The notes below the pieces were generated by a model. The model saw only the letters and a program-made list of their open reading frames with translations. It did no database searches and was not told the DNA's origin. A stretch of DNA of 64,000 bases, taken from positions 1 to 64,000 of the forward strand of contig NZ_FNPB01000007.1 of assembly GCF_900107195.1 (NCBI RefSeq), in the 5' to 3' direction. The DNA comes from Halobellus clavatus (GTDB lineage Archaea; Halobacteriota; Halobacteria; Halobacteriales; Haloferacaceae). Both the position numbers and the translations under genes were made by a program. Of the stretch, positions 1 to 8,820 are shown piece by piece (the first letter of the stretch is position 1; each line of letters begins with the position of its first letter).

Positions 1-303
1 GGCAACGAGGACGCCGGCTTCTCCGAGGCACTCGTGGGCGTCGACGGCGAGTGGCGCGGCATCCAGGTCAAAGCGATGCCCAAGGAGAAGCAGGTCATCG
101 ACTTCGACCCGACCTCACAGGTCCGATCCTCACTGCCCGGCGCCGGCGACGAAGCCGTCGATACCGAGATGGAGGAGTTCCAGGAAGAGCTCGAGCATCG
201 AGCAACGAACGGAACGAACGAAACGAGCGAACTGAACGAGGAATCAGACGCCGTCGAAGCTGAGCCAGACGGCGGGTCAACGGAGGAGACCAACGATGGC
301 TGA
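1..303 (+). CDS. C-terminal part of an unknown transfer-operon protein
   Basis: An open frame enters from the left edge and stops at 301-303, so only about the last 100 residues are visible. The tail is very acidic and low in complexity (Glu/Thr/Asn-rich after residue 60), which looks like a disordered haloarchaeal C-terminus. The stop overlaps the ATG of the VirD4-like ATPase (ATGGCTGA), so the two are probably translated together and belong to the same transfer operon. A VirB4-like or other conjugation protein is possible, but no motif is visible in this fragment and no family can be assigned. Confidence 0.6.
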   Translation, partial: GNEDAGFSEALVGVDGEWRGIQVKAMPKEKQVIDFDPTSQVRSSLPGAGDEAVDTEMEEFQEELEHRATNGTNETSELNEESDAVEAEPDGGSTEETNDG

Positions 304-3300
304 GTACTTGCGCGTCACGCCGACATCCGAGCGACTTGACCCGGAGAGTATCTCCCGCGTCCTCGACAGTCTCCACAAGCTGACCACGCCCGGCTCGTCG
401 GGCCTCGGGGCGAAGCTGAACCCGCTCCACAGTGAGACACCACCCCGATTCGAGTTCCTCGCGATCAGTGATGGCCCGGACGACCCGGTAGAGTTCTTCT
501 ACGGGGCCGATGCGCACCTCGATACGCTCGAGAAGCGCCTCCGTTCCATCTATCCAGCCACGTTCGACATCGAGCGCGTCGACGTCGACGTCGCTGCCCG
601 GCTCATTCAGCCAGTCGAGTTCACACCGCAGGAATTCGTCGACCACTACGAGGCCGGGCGGCTGCAGTACGAGTTTGGCCCGGCAGAACAGTACGGCATC
701 GTCGACGAGGAATCAGCGGACTCCGAGTCAGCCGAAGCAGACCCCGTTGTCGACGGCGGTACGGCATCCACGAGCGTCCCTGATCATCACGTGACTGTCG
801 GGGACTCAGCCCTGGAACTAGCGCCGCCCGATGCACTTCCAGACGACGAGGAAGAGCGACGGGCCATCGAGAAGCCGACGATGACACCGGCGGGAACGAT
901 TCTGGCTCGCCCGGCACAAGACGCTGTCTCGCCGCTCGGGGTTCGGTGGTGTGGCGCCGCGTCGCGGAAGCAGGACTGGATGACCTCGCTGACGCCGTTC
1001 ACAGCAGAGGAAACTGACGGCGACCTCTCGTCCGTCGACGAACCCGGCGCGGCGCTGGCGTCGCTGATCGACCACCTGATGGAGGCGACAGCGCCGACCG
1101 CGTTCCAGGTCGTCTTTCAACGGCGTGCCAGCTGGCAGTCCGACGCGGAGGTGCGGAAAGAGGACCTCGTCGACGGCCGCGACACGTTCTTCCAGGAAGT
1201 CGTCGGGTCGTTGCTCGAGGTCGAGGACCAGCGGAGCGACCAGGACGACCGGCAGCTCAGCGAGGCCGTCGAGAAGCGGATCGAGTACATCGACGCGAAG
1301 AACGCCAAACGGTCGTTCACGGTCAACATCCGGGCCATCGGCGTCCCCACCGACGACACCCGCGACGACCTCGATGGCCGGATGGACTCGCTCCTCCCCG
1401 TGTTCGACCCGCTTGATGGTCCGTTCTACGAGGTCGAGGGGCAACGCCTCCGGGACAGCGGCTTCCGTGAGAAGACGAAGGAGAAGAAGGCACGGGCCGC
1501 TCTCCAGCGCCTCCTCAATCGCGAGTTGACGACGGGACGAGGGAAGACCCGTCCCGAGCTGGTCCTCAGCGGGACGGAGCTCGCGAACTTCGTCCTCGTC
1601 CCCTCCTCCGAACAGTTGACCGTCGAAGGGACGAGGGGAACGAGGGCCGAACAGCAGAGTCGGAACCCGCTCCCGTGGCCCAATCCGGACCTGATCCAGC
1701 AGTTCCAGGACGGGATGGCTATCGGCTACGCCCTCGACGATAACGGGGAGCCGCGACCGGATCCGATCCGGATCCCGCCGGACCTGTTGCCGACGCACTA
1801 CGGGCGGTTCGCGTCGACTGGTGGCGGGAAATCGAAGGCCATCATCAACGACGCGCTCTCCCTGCGCGAGTCGACTGGTGGCCCTGTCGTCCTCGTCGAT
1901 CCGAAGGGTGACGGGATGTGCGAGAACTACCTGCGCTGCCACTACGAACGATTCGGTGGCTTGGACGACGTCTACCACTTCCGCGTCCCGGAGACCATCC
2001 CCGCGTTCTCGTTCTTCGACATCCGTCCCGCGCTCGAGGCCGGTCGCAACCGAGAGGACGCGATTCAGGACAAGGTCGACCACTTCCACGACATCCTCCG
2101 GATGATTATGGGTCGCGAGCAGTACGGGCAGGCGTTCGTCGCGAACGAGATCCTGAGTTACCTAATCAAGGCGCTGTTCGACGAGGAGTACGGGACCGAC
2201 GTGTTCGGGCTGGACGACCTCTTCGCCGCCGCGCTCCGGATGCAGCGCGACCAGACGATTCCCCCGGTCTCGGCGGACAACCAGAACATCGAGGAATCGC
2301 TGACGCGCCACTTCGCGAAGGACAACCACCAATTCCAGGTCTCGATGGACGCCGTCGGGAACCGTCTCGACAAGCTCAAAGAGGACGCACATCTCCGGCG
2401 GATCTTCAGCCACGTCCCCGAGCAGAACGAAGCCGGCGAGTACGTCGACAACCGCTTCGACTTCCGCGAGTTCCTCGATGAAGATGCAACCATCATCTTC
2501 GACCTCGGCGACCTCCGGCCAGAGGCACAGCGAGCGATCACACTCCTGCTGTTGAGCAACCTCTGGGACGCCGTGCAGGTGCGCCGTCGCGACGGTCAGA
2601 CGGACTACGAGAAGCTCACGAACCTCATCATCGAGGAGGCGGCGCCGGTCGCGTCGACGAAGCTCGTCTCCGAGCAGCTCCTGCCGCAGGGCCGGTCGTT
2701 CGGCCTGAGTATGGGGCTCGTGATGCAGTTCCCCGAACAGGTGCGGAACCGGAACGAGCGGGCCTACGACGAGGTGCTGAACAACATCAAGACGAAGCTC
2801 ATCGGCAACATCTCGATCGAGCGCGACCTCGCGGAGTCGCTCGCGCACGAGGACCTCAGCCCGACCGAACTCCGCAACCGAATCAACACGCTCCCAAGTG
2901 GCGAGTGGATCGCCCAGCTCCCGAGTCCGTCGTTCGGGGAGACTGGTCCGCCGCCGTTTTCGTTGAAGCCCCTCCCGATTGCGCCGGGGCATCCAGAAAG
3001 CGATCAGCCGCTCACAGAGCCCCAGGAAGACCATTTTGAGTCCGTGTCCCGGCCACGGATGGTCGAGCGGACACAGGCCCAGTACGGGCTGACAGAGCCG
3101 ACTGAGGTGAGTACTTCCCCAGAGGGGACTGGCTGGGGGAGTTCGGGGGCCGAAACGACAGGCTCGACTGCCGACGGCGATGCAGCGACCGACCCGAAGC
3201 AATCCGCGTTCATCAGCAAATCGACGACCGAGGACGCATCGACGTCGACTACCCAGCCCGAGACGGACAGCGACCCAGATGCAGACGGGGCAGCGATGAG

Positions 3301-4120
3301 TCCCCTGTTCGGGCAGGCCACCGAGACGGACGAGGAGTCAGCTGGTGACCAAGCAGCGCAGCCGGAGAACGGGGCAACGCCCGTCCAGGAAAGCAGCGTG
3401 CCCGTCCCCGATGACGAACTCCGCCAACGCGGGCTCAGTCGAGACGACGTCCGGTTCCTGAATCGGGTCCTCGACGTGATGAACCGAGAGGACGACGAGT
3501 ACACGCTACTGGACAGGATGAGCCAGCTTCGGGACGATTACGACGACCTCCATGTGGAGCGGCTCACGGAGCAGGACCTCCTGGAAGCGGACTCCGCGGC
3601 CGGGCGCAAGTACTACACCGTCCTCCCGGACGGTCGAGACCTCCTCGGGAGAGAACTGAAAGCGGGACCAGGAGCGGGCGACCTCGGCGAGAAAACGCCA
3701 CACAAGGTTGGCGTTCGGCTCCTCGAGCTGTGGCTCCAGCAGCGGGATGACGTCGGTCGCGTGGAACCGTACTACAAAACCGACGACGGCACGGTACTGG
3801 ACGTGGCCGGCTTCGACGAGGACGGCGATCTCGTCTGGGCCGGCGAAGCAGAGCTCGCGAGTAACAATCGGCACGCCCCGGTCGAGGATTACGACAAACT
3901 CAGCGCGGTGGACGCAGACGCGATCTGGGCCTTCAACAATCGCGAGACGGCGCTCGATGTCCTGGAGAGCCTTGCCGACGCGGATCGGATCGACGAGCGG
4001 GTCAGCGGGCGGGCGGCACGGTCGTTCGCGACCATCAGAGACGCCGTCGACGACTTCGATGCTGCGGGCCTGACCACCGTTCGGGGCTTCAAAAATCTCG
4101 ACCAAGAACTCAACCAATGA
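296..4120 (+). CDS. VirD4/TraG-like coupling ATPase with C-terminal nuclease-like domain
   Basis: This 1274-residue protein looks like a haloarchaeal conjugation (type IV secretion) ATPase of the VirD4/TraG/HerA kind, which would pump DNA. The Walker A is STGGGKSK near residue 506, and a Walker B-like strand, NLIIEEAAP, lies near residue 775. About 500 residues precede the ATPase core. A Pro/Ser/Thr-rich acidic linker (roughly residues 930-1030) leads to a C-terminal part with a winged-helix-like stretch. The last 130 residues contain VLDVAGF followed by WAGEAELAS, which resembles a PD-(D/E)XK nuclease core. The start overlaps the upstream stop and the end overlaps the primase start (ATGA), so this is one operon. 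No relaxase is visible nearby. The ATPase call is strong, the transfer role is inferred, and the nuclease fold is tentative. Confidence 0.8.
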   Translation: MAEYLRVTPTSERLDPESISRVLDSLHKLTTPGSSGLGAKLNPLHSETPPRFEFLAISDGPDDPVEFFYGADAHLDTLEKRLRSIYPATFDIERVDVDVAARLIQPVEFTPQEFVDHYEAGRLQYEFGPAEQYGIVDEESADSESAEADPVVDGGTASTSVPDHHVTVGDSALELAPPDALPDDEEERRAIEKPTMTPAGTILARPAQDAVSPLGVRWCGAASRKQDWMTSLTPFTAEETDGDLSSVDEPGAALASLIDHLMEATAPTAFQVVFQRRASWQSDAEVRKEDLVDGRDTFFQEVVGSLLEVEDQRSDQDDRQLSEAVEKRIEYIDAKNAKRSFTVNIRAIGVPTDDTRDDLDGRMDSLLPVFDPLDGPFYEVEGQRLRDSGFREKTKEKKARAALQRLLNRELTTGRGKTRPELVLSGTELANFVLVPSSEQLTVEGTRGTRAEQQSRNPLPWPNPDLIQQFQDGMAIGYALDDNGEPRPDPIRIPPDLLPTHYGRFASTGGGKSKAIINDALSLRESTGGPVVLVDPKGDGMCENYLRCHYERFGGLDDVYHFRVPETIPAFSFFDIRPALEAGRNREDAIQDKVDHFHDILRMIMGREQYGQAFVANEILSYLIKALFDEEYGTDVFGLDDLFAAALRMQRDQTIPPVSADNQNIEESLTRHFAKDNHQFQVSMDAVGNRLDKLKEDAHLRRIFSHVPEQNEAGEYVDNRFDFREFLDEDATIIFDLGDLRPEAQRAITLLLLSNLWDAVQVRRRDGQTDYEKLTNLIIEEAAPVASTKLVSEQLLPQGRSFGLSMGLVMQFPEQVRNRNERAYDEVLNNIKTKLIGNISIERDLAESLAHEDLSPTELRNRINTLPSGEWIAQLPSPSFGETGPPPFSLKPLPIAPGHPESDQPLTEPQEDHFESVSRPRMVERTQAQYGLTEPTEVSTSPEGTGWGSSGAETTGSTADGDAATDPKQSAFISKSTTEDASTSTTQPETDSDPDADGAAMSPLFGQATETDEESAGDQAAQPENGATPVQESSVPVPDDELRQRGLSRDDVRFLNRVLDVMNREDDEYTLLDRMSQLRDDYDDLHVERLTEQDLLEADSAAGRKYYTVLPDGRDLLGRELKAGPGAGDLGEKTPHKVGVRLLELWLQQRDDVGRVEPYYKTDDGTVLDVAGFDEDGDLVWAGEAELASNNRHAPVEDYDKLSAVDADAIWAFNNRETALDVLESLADADRIDERVSGRAARSFATIRDAVDDFDAAGLTTVRGFKNLDQELNQ

Positions 4121-5001
4121 CCTGGCGACAGGCGACCCGCGAGGAGATTTACGCCTACTACGCCGAGGAGTTCCCCCGCTATCTGGATGACCTGCCGGAA
4201 TTCATCACGGCGACCGGCCCGAAACAGTACGCCGTCGCCTTCCGCGAGTCCCATCCGGTGCGCAAAGACGAGGTGCCGGCCAAGGACTTCATCCGGCGGG
4301 ATACGTGGCAAACAGATGCGTCGGGCGACCGAACGACGCCCGAGTTCGACGACTTCGAGGACGTCGTTGAGTTCATTCGACACCCAGCTCGCAACGACCC
4401 GCTGGGGCGGAGCGAGTTCGCGCTTGCTGATCCGGAGGTGCTGGAGAAACCGGACCCACGGCCCGACGCCGTCTACTACGCGCTGGATCACTGGGAACGA
4501 CCGTGGGTCCTCCTCGTCGACATCGACGCCAAGGAGATCGCCCGAGACCGAGCGGACGAGATGGTGTCGGCGGCCGTCGATGATCAGGACGACGATGCGC
4601 TCCTCGACGCTGCGGGGATCCTCGACGCCGCTCCCGAGGGGTATCCGTACGCCTTCGAAGACATCGACCGCGCCATCGAGTACGGATTCAAGGTGCGCGA
4701 CATCTTCGAGGACGATTTCGACGCCGAGGAGACGATGGTCGTCTACAGCGGGCAGGGGGTCCACGTCTACCTGCTGGATACCGACCCGGCGTACCGATAC
4801 GACGAGCAGAGTCGCGAGGTGTTGAACGACCTCCTCCTCGAGACGTACGACATCCCGATCGACCCCGTCGTGACGGCCGACCGCCGGCGTGTCGCTCGCC
4901 TGCCCTACTCGCTGCACGCCGACGTCTGTAGCATCGTTCAACCAATCGAAAGCCCGGCGTTCGACGTTCGGTCGGCGACACCCGAGGTGATCGACGAATG
5001 A
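4117..5001 (+). CDS. PriS-like archaeo-eukaryotic primase catalytic subunit
   Basis: A 294-residue protein with the three catalytic blocks of the archaeo-eukaryotic primase small subunit. VDIDAK carries the first two metal-binding aspartates (D135, D137). SGQGVH (S211-H216) is the nucleotide-binding SGxGxH motif. D249 sits just before an Arg-rich RLPYSLH strand (third Asp and substrate-binding Arg). It is shorter than a typical chromosomal PriS, and I see no zinc knuckle. It would synthesise RNA or DNA primers for plasmid replication or for second-strand synthesis after transfer. It overlaps the upstream ATPase gene and the downstream PriL-like gene by 4 nt each, so it is probably cotranslated with its partner. 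Confidence 0.85.
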   Translation: MTWRQATREEIYAYYAEEFPRYLDDLPEFITATGPKQYAVAFRESHPVRKDEVPAKDFIRRDTWQTDASGDRTTPEFDDFEDVVEFIRHPARNDPLGRSEFALADPEVLEKPDPRPDAVYYALDHWERPWVLLVDIDAKEIARDRADEMVSAAVDDQDDDALLDAAGILDAAPEGYPYAFEDIDRAIEYGFKVRDIFEDDFDAEETMVVYSGQGVHVYLLDTDPAYRYDEQSREVLNDLLLETYDIPIDPVVTADRRRVARLPYSLHADVCSIVQPIESPAFDVRSATPEVIDE

Positions 5002-6524
5002 GTCCGAGTACCCCCACCGACGACGAGGACATGGCGTATCGGGTTACGGCACTCCCGCTGGAGTACGGTGAGACCCGCATCAACCAGCTGTTTACGCGTG
5101 GCTACAACCAATACGTCGTCGACGGCGAGGACCAACCCGAGGACCTCGTGAACGACGTCGAGCGGTTCGGGACGGCAGCGTTCAAAGAGCAGGTTCGTGC
5201 CGACGCCGCCGAGGAGCCGTTTGTCGACGAGCCGGGGACGCTCGCCGTGCTCGCGACGTTGAGTGCGATCTGTGTGAAAGAGCACCCGAAGTTTGAGCAC
5301 GCGTCGCCCCGGAACATCCAGGTGCTCTACGACATCCGGGAGCTGTACGTCAACAATCTCGCCTCCCTCATCCGCGCCCACGGCGATGGGTCGCTCCAAC
5401 AGGACATCGCCGACGTGCTGTACAGCAAGGAGCCCGGTGAAGATGGCCCGCATCCGGGTCGGGTCTGTACGGGCATCACAGAGATGCCGGAGTTCGGGGA
5501 GGGCCTGTACCTCGAAATCCCGATGGCGGCGGCGTCACGCAAATGTCTCGTTCGAGCGGAGGGCGAGTCATCGACGGGGAGTGACGATGGCGGGGAGATA
5601 CTGACGCGAGTGAAGGACAACAACCTGTACGTCCCGGTCGGTGATTTCGACAGCAAGTATCGTGACTACGCTGAGCGGGCGTTCAAGAAGCTCCTGCGGG
5701 TGCAAGAAGACGGACTCTCCGACGACCAGCTATCGTGGCTGACCACGAACGAGTCGGCGATTACGGAGCGGATCGACCGCTTCCTCGAGACCGGTCATCA
5801 CGAGCGAATCTGGCGGAACTGGGACCGTGGGGAACGGACGATCCGCGTCCTCCGACGGGCTCTTAGTGACGCCCCCGACGACGTCGCGCAAAAGGGTGAG
5901 TTCCACACGGCGAAGGAGCTCTACAGAGCGGTCGAAGCGTACGACGCCGAGGACGAGTGGGAATCCTCTGTAACGGACTGGATATCGAGTCCGAGCAGTC
6001 TCGCGAAGACGCTGGCCGACCACGAGTCCCACTCGGCCGTCACGATCGACCGCGACGGGCGCGTCAATACGTACCGAATCGGACGAGCCGGAACCGGCGC
6101 CGAACAAATCGAAGTGCGAGAGATCGAGGACCTCTTCGAACTCCCCTGTATGGCGAATATGGAGGAGCGGCTACACGAGAAGAAGCCCGTCCGGAAGGAC
6201 CTCTACAACTTTGCGCGGATGGTGATGTGGCTCCCGCAGTACCAAGACAGCAGCCTCGACGAGATCGTCGCGGACCTCAAGGACGTCTTCTCCAGGTGGC
6301 CGTGGTACGACGAGCAGGAAACTGAGTACCAAGTCCGCTACGAGTTCTCGAACACGATCGGCGGAGACACCCCGTTGCCGATGAACTGCGATAACGACGA
6401 TATGCAGCGCTACTGCATCGGCCAGGACCAATGTCCCTACTCGATCTGGGGTAGCCTCCCGTTCCCGGATGAGATGTACGAGCAAGTCGACGAGGAATCG
6501 GCGGGTCTCTCAGAGCAGTTCTGA
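4998..6524 (+). CDS. PriL-like primase large subunit with 4Fe-4S domain
   Basis: A 508-residue protein whose last 130 residues match the PriL iron-sulfur domain. Four cysteines are spaced as in the family: C384 (LPCM), C464 (MNCD), C473 (RYC) and C479 (QCPYSIW). A helix with NFARMVMWL and the YQVRYEF strand lie between the first and second. The first 370 residues are helical and acidic and probably form the PriS-binding part. In the primase heterodimer this domain binds template and initiating nucleotide. The start overlaps the PriS-like stop (ATGA), making a coupled pair in a transfer operon. The gene is followed by a hairpin and T-run. The family call rests on the Cys pattern and gene order. 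Confidence 0.8.
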   Translation: MSPSTPTDDEDMAYRVTALPLEYGETRINQLFTRGYNQYVVDGEDQPEDLVNDVERFGTAAFKEQVRADAAEEPFVDEPGTLAVLATLSAICVKEHPKFEHASPRNIQVLYDIRELYVNNLASLIRAHGDGSLQQDIADVLYSKEPGEDGPHPGRVCTGITEMPEFGEGLYLEIPMAAASRKCLVRAEGESSTGSDDGGEILTRVKDNNLYVPVGDFDSKYRDYAERAFKKLLRVQEDGLSDDQLSWLTTNESAITERIDRFLETGHHERIWRNWDRGERTIRVLRRALSDAPDDVAQKGEFHTAKELYRAVEAYDAEDEWESSVTDWISSPSSLAKTLADHESHSAVTIDRDGRVNTYRIGRAGTGAEQIEVREIEDLFELPCMANMEERLHEKKPVRKDLYNFARMVMWLPQYQDSSLDEIVADLKDVFSRWPWYDEQETEYQVRYEFSNTIGGDTPLPMNCDNDDMQRYCIGQDQCPYSIWGSLPFPDEMYEQVDEESAGLSEQF

Positions 6525-6547
6525 ATTACAGAATTTCTATCTTTTTC
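6519..6547 (+). terminator. Hairpin plus T-run after the primase operon
   Basis: TTCTG and CAGAA form a perfect 5-bp inverted repeat around an AATTA loop, overlapping the stop codon of the PriL-like gene. It is followed by TTTCTATCTTTTTCC. Archaeal transcription stops at T-rich tracts, so this is a plausible end of the 1-6524 operon. The gene on the other strand ends at 6602, so the site lies between converging transcripts. Confidence 0.5.
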
Positions 6548-6601
6548 CGTTCTTGACCTACATCACTGGCTGAAAGACCGTCTTCAATTCCTCTGACTGA
6601 C

Positions 6602-7249
6602 TCAAGCTATCTGAACCTGCGTGGAGTCTTGGAGACGTTTCTTCACCCCGGCACGGTGAAGAGCACCGATAACAAGCAATGCATCCTCAACAGGGTTCTC
6701 CTCGCTGTACTCCTTAACGTCGTAGGCCATCCTCATGTCTCTGGCAGCCATCGTCCCCGTGGCGAAAGCACCGAATATCAGAACGGCAGCGGCGACAAAG
6801 ACGGAGGGGACAAGTACAGGGATTGGCACCCACTGAAACGTCGCGACTACCTTCGGCAAAGCGAATATCGCCAACATCACGATGCCATGGTGAACCAGCA
6901 TCCACAGCAGCCGGTACTCATCAATCACATCGAAAAGATCCATGTCCACCTCAACGATCTCCGCGTCGTATTCCTCCGCTAAGTCGTATACGAGATGGGA
7001 ATCATGGAGGCCTGCGATCCTGAACAATTTCTGGCCCAATAGCATCAAGTAGAGAGCGGCGACCAATAGAGGAACCATGACCAAGTTCGACAGGTGCTCA
7101 AATTTCCCAGGCCTCTTCGCCAAAGGAGCCTCGACAAAGATGACATCAAGCCGATCGAAATTATTAGCAGCTGAGTCCTTTCTCCGGGAAGGGAGAGTAA
7201 TATGATTCCCGCCGGAGATATGGAGCTCTGTTGCTGTTCCAGCCATCAC
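6602..7249 (-). CDS. TraB/PrgY/Tiki-like membrane protein (compact form)
   Basis: A 215-residue protein with about three hydrophobic segments (near residues 53-72, 117-135 and 145-165). The N-terminus has HISGGNH followed by DVIFVE. The C-terminus has RDMRMA and then LLVIGALHRAGVKKRL. This order (G-x-x-H, V-E, R-x-x-MA, G-A-x-H-x-x-G-I/V) matches the TraB/PrgY/Tiki metalloprotease-like clan, although the transmembrane segments sit between the motifs and the protein is much smaller than usual archaeal TraB proteins. Translation may start at GTG (7249) or at the next codon, ATG. A palindromic TATA box about 27 nt upstream is shared with the divergent operon. Base composition is AT-richer than the flanks. 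The fold assignment is a motif-level inference. Confidence 0.5.
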   Translation of the reverse strand: MMAGTATELHISGGNHITLPSRRKDSAANNFDRLDVIFVEAPLAKRPGKFEHLSNLVMVPLLVAALYLMLLGQKLFRIAGLHDSHLVYDLAEEYDAEIVEVDMDLFDVIDEYRLLWMLVHHGIVMLAIFALPKVVATFQWVPIPVLVPSVFVAAAVLIFGAFATGTMAARDMRMAYDVKEYSEENPVEDALLVIGALHRAGVKKRLQDSTQVQIA

Positions 7250-7270
7250 CTGAATATGTCTACGGGAAAT

Positions 7271-7282
7271 GGTTTATAAGTC
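7271..7282. promoter_or_regulatory. Shared bidirectional TATA box
   Basis: The only TATA-like sequence between the divergent genes is TTTATAA, whose core TTATAA is its own reverse complement. Its centre (about 7276) lies 27 nt from the GTG at 7249 on the minus strand and 27 nt from the ATG at 7303 on the plus strand. Both distances fit leaderless haloarchaeal transcription, so one box may serve both directions. This decides the start of the plus-strand gene at 7303 rather than 7231. Confidence 0.55.
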
Positions 7283-7302
7283 CATCCTCGGTCTATTCGG
7301 GT

Positions 7303-7785
7303 ATGCCAATCGACGTAGATTCTGAAGAGTGGAAGGAAGGCCGCCTACTAGATCCGCTTGAAGTCCACATCACCGACCTTCTACGTAACAACGACGAGCA
7401 GGCCTTCACGCTAGAAGAGATAACAAATCACATTATCGAAGACGAGGCGGATGCCCTGTTCCTATTAGACGGCATCGACGAAGAGCAGGCACTCGAAGAA
7501 GTTGACGAGGAGACGTATGGACTGATCAAGTCCCGTATCGCGATGAAACTGGAAGATCTCGGGTGGCGAAACTTCATCGAATGGAAGGTCATAGGGTATG
7601 ACAACGCCGATGTCGGCACGGTCTACTTCACAAACTCGGACAAGGAACCGGTTTCCCCGCTTGCCAAGATTCAGGACGTCTATCCACGCAAGTTCAGTAG
7701 CATAGAAGAAGACATCGAGAATCTTGCTGACGATGTCGAGGAACTACAGTACGCGGTCAACAATCTCCGCAAAGAGAACTACTGA
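7303..7785 (+). CDS. Unknown acidic protein with C-terminal coiled coil
   Basis: A 160-residue acidic protein and the first gene of the island operon. The start at 7303 (MPIDVDSEEW) is preferred over an upstream in-frame start because it lies 27 nt after the TATA box. Residues 20-110 suggest a winged-helix-like fold (ITDLLRNN, FTLEEITNHI, IKSRIAMKLEDLGW). The last 30 residues (IEEDIENLADDVEELQYAVNNL) have heptad spacing typical of a short coiled coil. It could be a DNA-binding or multimerising subunit. The next gene starts 9 nt after the stop. I recognise no family. Confidence 0.65.
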   Translation: MPIDVDSEEWKEGRLLDPLEVHITDLLRNNDEQAFTLEEITNHIIEDEADALFLLDGIDEEQALEEVDEETYGLIKSRIAMKLEDLGWRNFIEWKVIGYDNADVGTVYFTNSDKEPVSPLAKIQDVYPRKFSSIEEDIENLADDVEELQYAVNNLRKENY

Positions 7786-7794
7786 CCCCAGAGC

Positions 7795-8820
7795 ATGAAT
7801 GAATCCGACCGGAAAGTCCGTCGAGAGATTCTGAAGTACGTCTACGACAAGTTCGAGGAATCAGTCCTCGACAGGGCAGGTACAGAAGGCCTCTACGAAA
7901 AACTGGACGAGGTTGACCGGAACGAAATCGATTACAACCTTGTCCGCTTGAGAGATGAGAGGCAGATCGGCTTCGATGTCTCGATGGGCGGCGTCCACGG
8001 AATGGAGCTAACTGCGGAAGGAATCGAGAGGTTGGATCAAGACGGCTATGACACCGTCTTAGAGGACGAAATCCGGTACGATATACTACAGCTGCTGTAT
8101 GAAACCGACCGCGAACACCCGTTCGGCTCGGCTAAGCTCTCTAGCGAAGACATAGCTGAAGAACTGGATGTCGACGAGGACCGAGTTCTCCCTGCGATTG
8201 GATACCTCGATCTGAAGGAACTCGTCGACGCAGCTGTTGGATCCAGGCCTGAGGCCACTTACCGGGGAGTGGAAATAACGGGAAGAGGTCGGAACAAGTA
8301 CGAACTATACGTGGAGGAAGGAACCTCCATTCCGAATACGCAGCCGCTGACACGGTGGACACAGCATTCGGTAGGACCAAATGAACCCGAAAAGGCCCAA
8401 AACCTGTTCCAGAGCGTAGTCGAGGTCGCCCAAGAGAAGATCACTATCGTCGACTGGTACTTCAAAGAGCCTGCCTACGATCTTTTGGAGGGAGTTCCGG
8501 ACACGGTCGATATTGAAATTCTCACATCGGAGAGAGCGTTCGATGATGAAGACGAGTACCGCGGCTTGGTAGCTGACTTTTCGGAAGGCAGATCCGGCGA
8601 GGTTGACGTAAGGTATGTCGAGTACTACGATTTCGAAGCCCGATTGTTCCATGCCCGGTATCTTGTGAGGGACGAAATCGAGGGATGGACGTGGGATCAG
8701 TCCTTCAAAGATGCAGGAGATACTCAGCATACGGTCAGCGAGGTCAGACCTGTGAATCTGGAGTCGACGATGGAGACCTTCCAGGAGGCTTGGGAGCAAG
8801 GTGAGCAGGTTAATGGTTAG
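7795..8820 (+). CDS. Winged-helix protein with degenerate PLD-like C-terminal domain
   Basis: A 341-residue protein. Residues 1-80 and 85-165 read as two winged-helix units (REILKYVYDKF, LRDERQIGFDV, AEGIERL; YDILQLLYETD, SSEDIAEELDVDEDRVLPAIGYLDLKEL). Residues 195-335 look like a phospholipase D-like (HKD) domain: KITIVDWYFKEPAYDLLEG, a strand with IEILTSE, and FHARYLVRD in place of the usual HxK. The lysine of HxK is not at its standard place, so catalysis is doubtful; this may be a sensing or binding version. It is second in the island operon, tightly spaced after 7785 and overlapped by the zinc-ribbon gene. A defence or regulatory role is an inference from context only. Confidence 0.65.
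   Translation: MNESDRKVRREILKYVYDKFEESVLDRAGTEGLYEKLDEVDRNEIDYNLVRLRDERQIGFDVSMGGVHGMELTAEGIERLDQDGYDTVLEDEIRYDILQLLYETDREHPFGSAKLSSEDIAEELDVDEDRVLPAIGYLDLKELVDAAVGSRPEATYRGVEITGRGRNKYELYVEEGTSIPNTQPLTRWTQHSVGPNEPEKAQNLFQSVVEVAQEKITIVDWYFKEPAYDLLEGVPDTVDIEILTSERAFDDEDEYRGLVADFSEGRSGEVDVRYVEYYDFEARLFHARYLVRDEIEGWTWDQSFKDAGDTQHTVSEVRPVNLESTMETFQEAWEQGEQVNG

Noticed and set aside
818-2089. 423-residue minus-strand frame opposite the coupling ATPase
   Set aside because: Antisense shadow of a well-supported gene with ATPase motifs.
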